In this document: positions 1 through 9,028 of the stretch, one piece after another
How positions within the stretch are numbered: position 1 is the first letter of the stretch
Layout: each line of letters starts with the position of its first letter
Assembly (NCBI GenBank): GCA_964403795.1
Contig: CAYOHP010000075.1
Coordinates: forward strand, 1 to 31,059
Direction of reading: 5' to 3'
DNA from: CAYOHP01 sp964403795 [NCBI: uncultured bacterium]
GTDB lineage: Bacteria; Muiribacteriota; UBA6191; CAZXTJ01
DNA length: 31,059 nt
Program-made: the position numbers and the translations under genes
The notes under the pieces: model-generated
Told to the model about the DNA's origin: nothing
Databases searched by the model: none
Seen by the model: only the letters and a program-made list of their open reading frames with translations

Positions 1-21
1 AGGTGGCCCATCGGGCCACCT
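1..21. repeat. Perfect 9-bp stem-loop at the left edge
   Basis: Bases 1-9 and 13-21 are exact reverse complements around a 3-base loop (ATC). The hairpin directly abuts the repeat at 21-69. There is no T-tract, so a classical intrinsic terminator is not supported. Function is unknown; it may be part of the edge repeat or the end of a neighbouring transcript outside the window. Confidence 0.6.
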
Positions 22-69
22 CCAGAGTGGTCTTCCCCGGGCGGAGCCCGGGGCGCTCCGGCTCTGCCC
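21..69 (-). repeat. Edge repeat, left copy (inverted relative to the right copy)
   Basis: Read on the minus strand, this 49-base segment matches 31011-31058 on the plus strand at all but five positions plus a one-base gap. It contains a perfect 8-bp stem with a 3-base loop (35-42 and 46-53). One stem base pair is swapped (G:C versus C:G) between the two copies, a compensatory change that argues the fold is kept. It lies upstream of the first cyclase gene and follows no minus-strand gene in the window. Confidence 0.75.
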
Positions 70-183
70 TCATCCTCCCTGGCTCCTACCGGGGGGGCGT
101 GAGGACCACCGAAGGCAGTTTCCCGGGACGACCTCCGCGTGCTGCACTCGGGGCGTGAACCAGGCACGCATCGGGTTGCGGGC

Positions 184-3100
184 ATGACGGAGACGGTTCC
201 CCCGGGCGCCTCGCGCCCGCCCCCCGGGCCTGCCACATCGGCGGGGACTGCTGCGCCCAGGGCCGAGAAGACCCGCGACCAGAGGGCACGCTTCGCCGAT
301 CCGGCCGTCGCCCGCCGCAACCTCTACCTGCTCGGGTTCATGGTCGTGATCCTCTACTCGGGGGTCCTGCCGAGCCTGCAGGGACCCCTCGAACGCCTGT
401 GGCGGGCGGTGCAGTTGGCCAGGTCCTGGGGCTATGACCGGACGCTCCGGGCCCACCGCTCCTGGTTCCCCGCCGTCGACCCGCCCACGGTCTGCGTGAT
501 CGCCATCGACGACTACGCCCTGCAGCGCTACGGGCGATGGCCATGGCGTCGCAACGTGGTCGCCAACCTGATCCGCAAGCTCGATCGGCTGGGGGCCCGC
601 ACCATCGCCCTCGACATGTTGCTGGCCGAGCCGGATCCCAGTTTCCGCCAGAACCTGTCCAGCCTGGCCGGCGAGATCGACGATCCCGCCCTGTCGCGCC
701 TGCTCGCCGATTCGGAAGTCTCGCTCGAGGCCCTCCGGACCGCGGCCGCCGAGGACCGCCTCTCGGGCAGCGAGCCGGCCCGGAAGCTCCGGATCCTGCT
801 CGAGAGGGAGGGGCCGGACGGCGAGCTGGAGGCCGCCATCCGGGAGGCCGGGAACGTGATCCTCGGCTCCATCCTCCAGTTCCGCGGCAGCCGCGACCAG
901 GGAAGCTCGTGGCTGAATCCGGAAGAAGGCCAGCTCATCCCTCGCAATGCCGCCGACTTCCTGACGCTGCGGGGAGTCGTAAGGGGCACGGCCGAACTCG
1001 ATGAACTCTGGCGGCACTCCATGCTCGGCGATGCCTTCCTCCAGGCCGGGGGCGTGACCACGGTCCCGCTGGGGATGGTCTCCGGGATCGACACGATCCA
1101 GCTGGCGGAGAGCCGAGAGGACCGGGCTGCACAACGGGTGGTGACCCGGGCCCGCCAGGCCTTCCTCCAGGGCCTCCGTACCCTGGCCTTCCGCAGCCAG
1201 GTCGTGGAAGGCCTCCACGTTCCGCTGGGACGACTGGCGGCCGCGGCGGCCGGGGTCGGGTACATGAACGACGACGTCGAGGAGGACGCGGTCGTCCGCA
1301 CCATCTCGATGGCCAAGGCCTTCGACAACCACCTGGTGGCCAGCCTTTCGTTCGCAGCCGTGGCCCATTCGCTGGGCGGGCGTCCGGAGGCCATCGGATC
1401 CGTCCTGCGCGGTGACCTCAAGGGAACCGACCTGGAAGAGCAGCCGGTGGTGGTGCTTTCCGGCATCGGGGTCGGCGAGCGGAACGCGAGCGGCAGGAGG
1501 GCGATCGACGCCTTCCCCTGCGACGATGCGGCAGCCTTCTTCCTGAACTACTACTGGCAGGACAACGACATCCGCGGCCGGAGGGTCCCGGTGTGGCGGA
1601 TCCTCGAGACGCCCTGGGGAGAGGATGGCTGCCTTCCCCTTCCCTCGGCCGCCGACCTGGAGCGTGAAGGCCGCAGGTACGGCGCCGATCGACCCCGCGT
1701 GGTGGCCGAACTCTTCCCGGGGGATCCCGCCCCCAACGAGGCCCAGCTGGCGGCCCGCTGCCGATATCCGCGCAAGGTCTCCTTCGACGAGGTCCGGCGT
1801 CCTCCCCTGGTGACCATCTCGGCCGGCGACATCCTCGACCTCCCGGACGTCGCCGGGAACGAGCCGCTCCAGTCGCAACTCGGACCCGAGGAGATACGCC
1901 AGATCGCCGACCGGATCCACGGCCGCATCGCCTTCGTGGGTGTCACCAGCGCCGGCTTGACGGATCTGCGGGTGACCCCGCTCGGCGAGATCCGTCCCGG
2001 AGTGGAGGCCCACGCCACCGCCGCGGCCAACCTGCTGTCCGGCGGGACCCTCCAGTTCCGGGGCGAGGAGTCGCGGCTGGTGATCGCGATCCAGTTCGCC
2101 ATGGTGATGGCCCTCTCGCTCCTGCTGATCCGCCTCGACGCCTTCAAGGGGCTCCTGGTCACCGGCGTCTTCTGCCTGGTCTCCTGGCTGGTCGGGGTGG
2201 CCTTCCTCCACCTGGGGAGCGTGATCAACCCGATCGACCTGATCGTCCCGCTGCTCGGCCTCTACGCCGTGGGCATGGCCTACCTGAACATGTTCGAGAA
2301 CCGGGAGAAGGCCTGGATCGACGACATGTTCAAGCGCTACGTCTCGCCCGCCTACGTGGAGCAGTTGAAGCGCAACAAGGGCCGGCTGGAACTCACCGGC
2401 AGGGAATCGGTGATCACGCCGTTCTTCTCGGACATGGCCAAATTCTCGACGATCAGCGAGTCCTTCACCGCCGAGGGCCTGTTCCGCTTCCTGGGCGAGT
2501 ACCTCGGCGAGATGGCCGACCTGCTCGACCGGTTCGGGGGCACCCTCGACAAGTTCGAGGGCGACGCGGTGGTGGCCTTCTTCGGGGCCCCGATCGCAGA
2601 CCCCAACCATGCGGTCAATGCCTGCCTCTGCAGCCTCGCCATGCAGGAGCGGGTGAAGGAGCTCGAGAAGGACTGGCAGGAGTCCGGCCGCTACCCGGAA
2701 CTCCTGGAGATGGCGAAGCGGCGCGGCAGCTGGTTCCCGATCCAGGTCCGGATCGGGCTCCACACCGGTCGCTGCGCCACCGGTCACCTGGGCACCGCGG
2801 AGCGGGGCAACTACACGATGATGGGCGACACCGTGAACCTGGCCTCGCGCCTCGAGGGAGCCGGGAAGCAGTACGGGATCTCGCTCACCGTGAGCGAGGC
2901 GACCTGGGAAGCAGCCAGGCATGCGGTCCGAGGGCGCGAGATCGACCTCATCCGGGTGGTCGGCAAGACGGTCCCCACCCGGATCTACGAGGTGTTGGGA
3001 AGGCTGGACCAGCCGAACCCGGAGCTCGACGTCTTCCTCCACATGTACGAGGACGCCCTGGCCAGCTACCGCCAGCGCCGTTTCGGAGAGGCCCTGGAAC

Positions 3101-3231
3101 GCTTCCGCAATGCCGAGCGGCGGAGGCCCGGCGATCGGCCCACCGCGATCTACCTGGGACGCTGCGAGGAGTTCGTGCACAAGCCCCCTCCCGAGGACTG
3201 GGACGGCGTGGCGGTGATGACCGAGAAGTGA
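184..3231 (+). CDS. CHASE2-domain class III adenylate cyclase, membrane-bound
   Basis: Predicted to make cAMP from ATP in response to a signal sensed outside the inner membrane. Numbering from the ATG at 184 (a GTG at 139 is in frame and possible; neither has a strong ribosome binding site), the protein has 1015 residues. A membrane segment lies near residues 55-75. A long CHASE2-type extracytoplasmic region runs from about 90 to 620, followed by a cluster of about three membrane helices at 633-704, and a class III cyclase domain at about 740-935. Catalytic residues are intact: metal-binding D750 (FFSDM) and D794 (KFEGD), adenine-selecting K790 with Thr in the YTMMGD motif, and N885/R889 (NLASR). 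The last 80 residues look like a TPR-type helical tail. The FecR-domain gene follows 121 bases downstream. Adenylate rather than guanylate activity is inferred from K790 and the Thr. Confidence 0.92.
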   Translation: MTETVPPGASRPPPGPATSAGTAAPRAEKTRDQRARFADPAVARRNLYLLGFMVVILYSGVLPSLQGPLERLWRAVQLARSWGYDRTLRAHRSWFPAVDPPTVCVIAIDDYALQRYGRWPWRRNVVANLIRKLDRLGARTIALDMLLAEPDPSFRQNLSSLAGEIDDPALSRLLADSEVSLEALRTAAAEDRLSGSEPARKLRILLEREGPDGELEAAIREAGNVILGSILQFRGSRDQGSSWLNPEEGQLIPRNAADFLTLRGVVRGTAELDELWRHSMLGDAFLQAGGVTTVPLGMVSGIDTIQLAESREDRAAQRVVTRARQAFLQGLRTLAFRSQVVEGLHVPLGRLAAAAAGVGYMNDDVEEDAVVRTISMAKAFDNHLVASLSFAAVAHSLGGRPEAIGSVLRGDLKGTDLEEQPVVVLSGIGVGERNASGRRAIDAFPCDDAAAFFLNYYWQDNDIRGRRVPVWRILETPWGEDGCLPLPSAADLEREGRRYGADRPRVVAELFPGDPAPNEAQLAARCRYPRKVSFDEVRRPPLVTISAGDILDLPDVAGNEPLQSQLGPEEIRQIADRIHGRIAFVGVTSAGLTDLRVTPLGEIRPGVEAHATAAANLLSGGTLQFRGEESRLVIAIQFAMVMALSLLLIRLDAFKGLLVTGVFCLVSWLVGVAFLHLGSVINPIDLIVPLLGLYAVGMAYLNMFENREKAWIDDMFKRYVSPAYVEQLKRNKGRLELTGRESVITPFFSDMAKFSTISESFTAEGLFRFLGEYLGEMADLLDRFGGTLDKFEGDAVVAFFGAPIADPNHAVNACLCSLAMQERVKELEKDWQESGRYPELLEMAKRRGSWFPIQVRIGLHTGRCATGHLGTAERGNYTMMGDTVNLASRLEGAGKQYGISLTVSEATWEAARHAVRGREIDLIRVVGKTVPTRIYEVLGRLDQPNPELDVFLHMYEDALASYRQRRFGEALERFRNAERRRPGDRPTAIYLGRCEEFVHKPPPEDWDGVAVMTEK

Positions 3232-3269
3232 CCCGGGAAGGGCCGGGATCGTGCGCCTCGCAGGTCGCC

Positions 3270-3298
3270 TTGCGGTGTCCGGAGGCCTCTGATACGGT
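3270..3298 (+). promoter_or_regulatory. Weak sigma70-like promoter candidate for the FecR cluster
   Basis: TTGCGG at 3270-3275 and TACGGT at 3293-3298 are separated by exactly 17 bases and lie about 55 bases before the FecR1 start. Each box matches only three of six consensus bases, so this is suggestive only. It is the best candidate I see in the 121-base gap between the cyclase and the FecR gene. Confidence 0.25.
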
Positions 3299-3352
3299 GG
3301 CCGTGTCGGCCTCGCGGGTGGGGCTGGGTGGGACGGGGTTCGGAGGATTGAC

Positions 3353-4522
3353 GTGACCCGCACCGTAGGTTCGCGATCGAGGTGGATCGCCCTGTTGGTG
3401 TTCCTGACGGGAATTGCCGCGGATCCTGCGGGAGCGATCGGGACCGCTCCGGGCGAGATCGCCGCCTATGTCCAGGGTCTCCTCGGGCCGGTCCAGGTGC
3501 TGCGCCGGGGCCAGACGCAGAAGTGGGACCCCTTGGCCGTGGGCATGGCGGTGGAGGTCGGGGACACCGTCCGCACCGGGGGCACGGGCCGGGTACGCCT
3601 CGAGTTCACCGATCGCGACGAAGCCGCCAATGCAGGACCTTCGGTGATGAATCTGGCGCCCGACTCCGAGCTCGTGGTGGAACGGTTCTCCGTGAAGCTC
3701 GACGACCCCACCAAGAGCGAGGGCGTGTTCGACCTCATCAAAGGGAAGATCCGATCCTTCATGAAGGGCTGGGGCTCCAGTTCCTCCGTGAACGTGCGGG
3801 CCGGGGTGGCGGTCTGTGGCATCCGCGGATCCGAGCAGGTGGTCCAGCGGGTCGAGGGCAGCGACGGGGTCATCCAGACCAACCTCGACGGGAACGTCTT
3901 CACCTTGAGCGACGACACCTCGGCCTTCCCGACTCCCAAGCCGCTCGACCGCTTCATGGAGCGCATGATGACGGGCCGGGACCCGAAGACCTGGAGGGAT
4001 CGCAAGCTCTCGGACGTGCGGATCCAGTCGCTGGTGTCGGCCACCTGGGCTCCGGGGGGCGAGGGACTCCTGGGTGAGTGGTGGACCCGGGAGCACGGCT
4101 CCAAGAAGGGCATGCAGCGCGGCGCGGCTCCCGGTACCGGCGAACTCTTCCGGGGCGTGCGCTGGACACCGGATGGCCTGCCGGACTGCAAGGCCAACGT
4201 GGCGGATCTCTACCTGAACAGCTACGACTGGAAGGACCTCCGCCAGTACCGCGACTTCGCCTTCTTCAGGGACGAGCTGATCGACGGTCGGTTCGTGGTC
4301 TCCGGGAGCATCACCACCGACTGCCCGGCCGACATCCTCGGGGTGGAGGTCAGCGTGGACGGCGGTCGCAGCTGGGTGGCGGCCCGGTACAGCGAGAAGA
4401 CCCTCACCTTCCGGTACTCGTTCGACCCGACGGGCTTCTCCGACCTCGACCTGAAGGTCCGGACCGTCTTCAAGGGCGAGGTGATCGAGGCCTACCGCAC
4501 GGCCCAGGGTGGCGGTGGTTGA
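3353..4522 (+). CDS. Secreted FecR-domain protein 1
   Basis: A 389-residue protein with a GTG start and GGAGG at 3342-3346. An N-terminal signal peptide (about 1-27, hydrophobic core IALLVFLTGIAA) is followed by a FecR-type beta domain at about 45-190, with the VEVGDTVRTG strand near residue 65 and the VRAGVAVCGIRGSE block around C155. A C-terminal module (about 279-385) ends in a beta-rich stretch containing VSVDGGRSW; its cysteines C279 and C324 are 45 residues apart, as in the paralogue at 7883. Classical FecR has a cytoplasmic anti-sigma region and a membrane helix; here there is neither, and no sigma-factor gene is nearby. It therefore more likely acts in the periplasm or on the surface. 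FecR domains are known beside CHASE2 cyclases, which suggests a link to the upstream gene, but the partner is unknown. Confidence 0.85.
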   Translation: MTRTVGSRSRWIALLVFLTGIAADPAGAIGTAPGEIAAYVQGLLGPVQVLRRGQTQKWDPLAVGMAVEVGDTVRTGGTGRVRLEFTDRDEAANAGPSVMNLAPDSELVVERFSVKLDDPTKSEGVFDLIKGKIRSFMKGWGSSSSVNVRAGVAVCGIRGSEQVVQRVEGSDGVIQTNLDGNVFTLSDDTSAFPTPKPLDRFMERMMTGRDPKTWRDRKLSDVRIQSLVSATWAPGGEGLLGEWWTREHGSKKGMQRGAAPGTGELFRGVRWTPDGLPDCKANVADLYLNSYDWKDLRQYRDFAFFRDELIDGRFVVSGSITTDCPADILGVEVSVDGGRSWVAARYSEKTLTFRYSFDPTGFSDLDLKVRTVFKGEVIEAYRTAQGGGG

Positions 4523-4584
4523 TCAGGTCGGCGGGCGGGGCGGGGGGGAGTGGCGACGTGGGGACCAGGCGGCGGGAGGTCCGG

Positions 4585-6255
4585 ATGAGCACGAGGATCC
4601 GAGCAGGCTGGGGACTTGGGATTGGACTGGTGCTGGCGACTCTGGTTGCTCCCGGTCGGGCCCAGAACTTCACCATGACCGACCGGGCCGAGGACACCTC
4701 GGTCTCCCGGCAGAAGCGGAGGACCCGGAGCGAGGTCAAGGCGTCGAGCCGGACCTTCGTCCGCTACAACTCGGTCGGCGGCAACCAGGCCCGGTCGTTC
4801 TTCCAGGAGGGCTGGTTCTACGAGGAACACGTCTCCCTCCAGGAATCGGGACGGAACGCCCGGGGCAACGAGTTCCAGTTCAACGTCGACCTCCGGGTGA
4901 CCAACGAGGACCGGGTCGACCCCGACTCGTTCCTGGTGCAGAACTTCTCGTACCGGGAGTGGAACGAGCGGTTCATGCTCGAGGTGGGCGACATCTTCCA
5001 CGAGTTCAACCACCTGACGCTGAACCGGAACCTGAAGGGCGTCGCCTACACCAGCTTCGCCAGTCCGAGTCGGGGTCCCTGGACCTACACGATGCTGGCC
5101 GGCGTGGACAAGAGCCGGTGGCGGGACCTGTTCGTCGATACCCCCAGGGAGAGCCTGACCCGGTGGGCCTTCGGCATGCGGGCCAAGCGGGACTTCCGGG
5201 GCGGACTCGACTCCTTCGCCTTCAACTTCGTGTCGTCCAAGGATTCGCGCACCTCGGCGCCCCAGAACCCCGGCTTGATCGCGGGCGAGTCGACGGTGGT
5301 CTCCTTCGACGGCAAGAAGACCCTGAACGACGACTGGAAGGCCTTCGGCACCCTGGCGTTCTCGAAGAGCCAGGCCAACATCGCCCTGAACACCAAGGAA
5401 CGCTGGGCCAGCGCCGTCCACCTCGACGTGCAGTACGCCCCCAAGGACGGCAAGGTCTTCGGGCGCACCCGCTTCCAGAGCACCGATCCCGAGTTCCTCT
5501 CGCTCGAGGGCTCGCCGGTCCCCGACTTCGAGAAGTTCGACACCCAGTGGCGCTACCAGGCGAGCGACCAGGTCGAGATCGTGGCCAAGTGGGAGACCTT
5601 CGAGAACAACCTCGACGGACAGCTCGGGTTCACCACCGAGACCGAGGTGCCCTCGCTCTCGGCCACCTACCGGTCCCGGACCAGCCCGCTCCGGCTGGAT
5701 CTGCGTTGGGAGGATCGTGACATCCAGGCCTCCAACAACTCCCAGAGCCAGGAGATCGAGGACTGGAGCCTCCGGGTCGAGCACCGGTTCGGCACGATCC
5801 GGGGCGTGCTCGACTACAACAGCCGCGAGGACGCCAACCTGCTGACCGCGGCCACCATCGAATCCGACCAGTACACGCTCACGGTCGACACCCGGAAGCG
5901 CTATGCCAGCGGGGTCCAGTTCATGCCGGCCATCGTCTACCAGTACCGGGAGCAGGACAACCTGGTGAACCAGAGCGTGGACGACGAGATCACGACCCTG
6001 AACCTCCGCCTTGGGTGGATCCTCCGGCGCAACCGGAGCCTCCAGTTCGCCTACCGGGTCTCCGAGCGGGAGGACGGCCTGAATGCCTCCGACAGCGAGA
6101 CCGACGGCTTCGAGGTGAACTACGCCATGCCCGTGGGCAGGAACCGCGACGACCAGCTGACCTTCCGGTACCTGCACAACGACAACCAGTTCCAGGTCGC
6201 CGGCAACGACTTCGACGAGACCATGACGCAGTTCTCGTACACCCACCGGTTCTGA
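4585..6255 (+). CDS. Predicted outer-membrane beta-barrel protein of unknown family
   Basis: A 556-residue protein. The ATG at 4585 is chosen because GGAGG lies at 4575-4579 and the sequence begins with a clear signal peptide (about 1-27, ending APGRAQ). The open frame upstream of it only overlaps the FecR gene in another register. The mature part is an alternation of polar and aromatic residues in short strands with acidic turns and no cysteine. It ends in TQFSYTHRF, the terminal Phe pattern recognised by the BAM complex. These features support an outer-membrane barrel; I do not recognise a substrate or named family. It sits between FecR1 and NTF2-like protein A and the stop is 4 bases before the next start, so the genes are probably co-translated. 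Confidence 0.8.
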   Translation: MSTRIRAGWGLGIGLVLATLVAPGRAQNFTMTDRAEDTSVSRQKRRTRSEVKASSRTFVRYNSVGGNQARSFFQEGWFYEEHVSLQESGRNARGNEFQFNVDLRVTNEDRVDPDSFLVQNFSYREWNERFMLEVGDIFHEFNHLTLNRNLKGVAYTSFASPSRGPWTYTMLAGVDKSRWRDLFVDTPRESLTRWAFGMRAKRDFRGGLDSFAFNFVSSKDSRTSAPQNPGLIAGESTVVSFDGKKTLNDDWKAFGTLAFSKSQANIALNTKERWASAVHLDVQYAPKDGKVFGRTRFQSTDPEFLSLEGSPVPDFEKFDTQWRYQASDQVEIVAKWETFENNLDGQLGFTTETEVPSLSATYRSRTSPLRLDLRWEDRDIQASNNSQSQEIEDWSLRVEHRFGTIRGVLDYNSREDANLLTAATIESDQYTLTVDTRKRYASGVQFMPAIVYQYREQDNLVNQSVDDEITTLNLRLGWILRRNRSLQFAYRVSEREDGLNASDSETDGFEVNYAMPVGRNRDDQLTFRYLHNDNQFQVAGNDFDETMTQFSYTHRF

Positions 6256-6259
6256 TCCC

Positions 6260-7774
6260 GTGGAGATCCAAGTGCCCGGCAGGGGCGTCTCTGCGGTTTC
6301 GAGGATCGCCCTGGCGCAGGCCCTCATGTTCTCGGCTCCCGGGCTGGTGGCGGCGGTAGGCCCGGACCTCCCGGTTCCGGGAGGCGAGACCCGGGTCGGG
6401 TCCATGAGGATGTCGCCGGGAAGTCGCAAGGCGGGGACCGATCGCCCGGATCGAACGCCCGGGGCCGATCGCCTTGGGCCGGACTTCGCAGCCACCGATC
6501 CCGTTCCCCCGGGGGCGGAGGAAACCGGGATCCCGGGCCCCCAGGACGGGATGCCTACCCGGGACGCCCGGATCCAGGGCCTGGGCCTGGGTGGGGATCG
6601 CACCCTCGAGGGCGGGACCGAAGGCTTGATGCCGGGAGCCGGTGGCGTGCGGCTGGAAAGCCAGGCAGGACGGGGCCCGGGGAGCCGGGGCACTCCGGTC
6701 GACCAGGGCGGGCAGTCCAGCGCACCTACCTCGGGGTCGCCGGCCGAATTCGGGCTCGGCTTCGAGGACCGGACCCGCTGGGAAGCGGCCAAGGAGTGGA
6801 TCCGGCGCTTCTTCGACGCCTACACCCAGGGCGATGTGGCGGGGATGATGCGGTGCCTGTCCCAGGACTTCGCCCAGGACTCCTCGATCTTCCGCAATGC
6901 GGCCCTGAGGGACCTCCAGGAGGAGACCGGGATCCGGGTCGACATCGAACTCCTCGAGTACCGGCTCACCCTCGATTCGGTGGTGGTGAGGATCCGCTGG
7001 AATCGGTCCTCGATCGACCAGAATTCCGGCGCCGCCTTGAACGCCAGTTCCGGGGAGTGCGAGTTCGTCTTCGACCGGCATGACCGGATGCGCTTCAAGC
7101 TCCTGCGGGGCCGGCTGCCGTTCGGTCTCCGGGACCCGCAGCTCCAGCAACAGGCCGCTTCCGGAGACCCGTCGCTCCTCTCGGGGAGTTCGGGCGGGTC
7201 GTTCACGGTGCAGAACTACGGTCCGCTGGCGCTCTTCACCGACGACTTCGCTCCGCCGACACGCCCCCTGGAGAACAGCCACATCCTCTTCGACTTCGAG
7301 GCCCAGGAGGCGATCCTCGTCCCCGGCTTCGGGGCCGCCCTCGATGCGGCGCTGGTGGCCCTCAGCGGCAACAACGTCCGGTTCGACATGGTGATCCACA
7401 TGGAGAGCCTGGCCTTCGGGTTCCTGGACGTCTACGCCTTCCCCTACGAATCGGCGATCTCGACCGGGGCGAGCGACGCCTATGTGGGGCCCAACCTCTG
7501 CTCCGGCCCGCTGTCGTCGCTCCGGGGGATGGACACCAACCTCCTGACCACCAACCTTTCCACCTCGGGACTCTCCCTCCCGAACGGGAGCTTCCTCGTG
7601 GCGTTCTCCACCAACACCCACAGGCACGGGTTCCTGCAGCTCGACTACAACGGTCTCCTCACCCCTCCGACCAGCTTCACCGTGAACGTCACGGTCTACC
7701 TCAGCGACCAGACGGGTGCCGGGCCGGGCGGGATCGCGACCGTGAACCCCGGCGGCTCCGTCGACTGTCCCTGA
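6260..7774 (+). CDS. Exported NTF2-like domain protein A
   Basis: A 504-residue protein starting at GTG 6260, 4 bases after the barrel gene. A hydrophobic stretch at about 12-33 may be a signal peptide. Residues 35-165 are low-complexity, rich in Gly, Pro, Arg and Asp, and probably disordered. An NTF2/SnoaL-like alpha+beta cone domain lies at about 170-292: helices around EWIRRFFDAYTQGD and a FAQDSSIFRNA segment, then strands including CEFVFDRHDRMRFKLLRG. A C-terminal region (about 310-504) of unknown fold follows, ending in Cys-Pro. The NTF2-like core is closely similar to protein B (9025) and more distantly to protein C (10775). NTF2-like domains serve as enzymes or binding modules; no catalytic function can be assigned. 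Confidence 0.75.
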   Translation: MEIQVPGRGVSAVSRIALAQALMFSAPGLVAAVGPDLPVPGGETRVGSMRMSPGSRKAGTDRPDRTPGADRLGPDFAATDPVPPGAEETGIPGPQDGMPTRDARIQGLGLGGDRTLEGGTEGLMPGAGGVRLESQAGRGPGSRGTPVDQGGQSSAPTSGSPAEFGLGFEDRTRWEAAKEWIRRFFDAYTQGDVAGMMRCLSQDFAQDSSIFRNAALRDLQEETGIRVDIELLEYRLTLDSVVVRIRWNRSSIDQNSGAALNASSGECEFVFDRHDRMRFKLLRGRLPFGLRDPQLQQQAASGDPSLLSGSSGGSFTVQNYGPLALFTDDFAPPTRPLENSHILFDFEAQEAILVPGFGAALDAALVALSGNNVRFDMVIHMESLAFGFLDVYAFPYESAISTGASDAYVGPNLCSGPLSSLRGMDTNLLTTNLSTSGLSLPNGSFLVAFSTNTHRHGFLQLDYNGLLTPPTSFTVNVTVYLSDQTGAGPGGIATVNPGGSVDCP

Positions 7775-7882
7775 GAGCCGGTCTCCGCCCTCGACCAATT
7801 CGTCGGAAACGGGGGGAGGCATGTCCTCGGCGGGCTTCCCGGACCTCGGGAGTGCCGGCTTCCTGTCGATGGTTGCCTTGCG

Positions 7883-9028
7883 ATGGACGCGGGATCGGCA
7901 TGGTGGGGGAGCGGGCTCGCGAAGAACCTCGGTTCCCTCGCGCTCGCCGGCATCCTGGCCACCGCAGTCCCGGCCATCGGCACCGCCCCCGGCGAGATCG
8001 CGGGGTATGCCCAGGGGCTGATCGGCACCGTGGAGCGCCTCCCCCGGGGGCGTGCGAAGAGCTGGTCGAGGCTCGCCCTGGGCGGCTCCGTCGAGGTCGG
8101 GGACACGGTTCGCACCGGGCTCGATGGGCGGGTCCGCCTGGAACTCACCGATCGCGACGAGGCGACGAACTCGGGGCCCTCGGTCCTCAATCTGGGGCCG
8201 GGGTCCGAGGTCGTGATCGAGAGGTTCCAGGTGAAGCTGGACGACCCGGTCCGGAGCGAAGGCATCTTCGACCTGATCCGGGGCACGATCCGGTCCTTCA
8301 TGAAGGGCTGGGGCAGTTCCTCCTCGGTGAACGTACGGGCCGGAGTCGCGGTGTGCGGGATCCGGGGTTCCGAGCAGGTGGTCCGCTACTCCCCCGAGGG
8401 AGGGCCTTCCGGGGAGGGGGTTGCCTACCAGGCCAACCTCGCGGGCGAGGTCTTCACCACCAGCCGGGATCCATCGGCCTTTCCCGGTGATCTCGACCTC
8501 GAGACTCTGTACCAGCGGCGCATGACCAGCCCGGATCCGCGGACCTGGGTCGACATCCGCCTGACTGCCGAGCGGGTCCGGCAGTTGATCGGGGACACCG
8601 AGCTCCCGGACAACCGGGGGCGCTCCGAGGAGGCCCGCTTCCAGGAACGGTTCGGCAGGCGCGGTCGCCGTGGGGCGATCCCGGTCCCGCCTCCCCTCGG
8701 GGGCGGTCCCTGCCGGGCCGACGTCCGCGATGTGTTCCTGAACGGCTATCCATGGTCGGAGCTCCGCGATGTCCCCGACCTGGTCTTCTATCGGGACGAG
8801 CTGGCCGGAGGCCGCTTCGCGGTCTGGGGCAGGGTCGATGGGGATTGTCCCCCGGACCTGGTGGTGGTGGAAGTCAGTCTCGACGGGGGACGCTCCTGGG
8901 TCGATGCCCGCTATGCCCCGGGATCCGGGAGCTTCCGCTACGAGTTCGACCCGGCCGGCTACCCCGACCTCGACCTCGCCATCCGCACCCGGGTCGCCGG
9001 CGGGAGCGAAGGGGAGGGGGAACCGTGA
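7883..9028 (+). CDS. Secreted FecR-domain protein 2 (paralogue of protein 1)
   Basis: A 381-residue paralogue of the gene at 3353, colinear over its length. Signal-type hydrophobic segment at about 16-31, FecR domain at about 35-195 with VEVGDTVRTG and the block around C158 (SSVNVRAGVAVCGIRGSEQV, almost identical in both copies), and a C-terminal module with C277 and C322, again 45 residues apart. The region between the two domains (about 200-270) has diverged and is rich in charged residues. The ATG at 7883 lacks a good ribosome binding site; a strong one at 7811-7819 precedes an out-of-frame ATG. It ends in a GTGA overlap with the next gene. Like its paralogue it has no anti-sigma region, so a sigma-regulating role is not supported. 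Confidence 0.83.
   Translation: MDAGSAWWGSGLAKNLGSLALAGILATAVPAIGTAPGEIAGYAQGLIGTVERLPRGRAKSWSRLALGGSVEVGDTVRTGLDGRVRLELTDRDEATNSGPSVLNLGPGSEVVIERFQVKLDDPVRSEGIFDLIRGTIRSFMKGWGSSSSVNVRAGVAVCGIRGSEQVVRYSPEGGPSGEGVAYQANLAGEVFTTSRDPSAFPGDLDLETLYQRRMTSPDPRTWVDIRLTAERVRQLIGDTELPDNRGRSEEARFQERFGRRGRRGAIPVPPPLGGGPCRADVRDVFLNGYPWSELRDVPDLVFYRDELAGGRFAVWGRVDGDCPPDLVVVEVSLDGGRSWVDARYAPGSGSFRYEFDPAGYPDLDLAIRTRVAGGSEGEGEP

Noticed and set aside
70-3363. 1097-codon open frame on the minus strand opposite the first cyclase
   Set aside because: Long antisense frames are expected in GC-rich coding DNA. The plus strand has complete cyclase motifs, while the antisense product is rich in His, Gly, Asp and Glu with no recognisable domain.
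3353-4522. Classical FecR anti-sigma regulator
   Set aside because: No cytoplasmic anti-sigma region, no internal membrane helix, and no sigma-factor or TonB receptor gene nearby; the protein starts with a signal peptide.
4078-4584. Upstream extension of the outer-membrane barrel gene into the FecR1 gene
   Set aside because: The extension is Arg/Gly-rich out-of-frame sequence. A signal peptide and a ribosome binding site mark the start at 4585.
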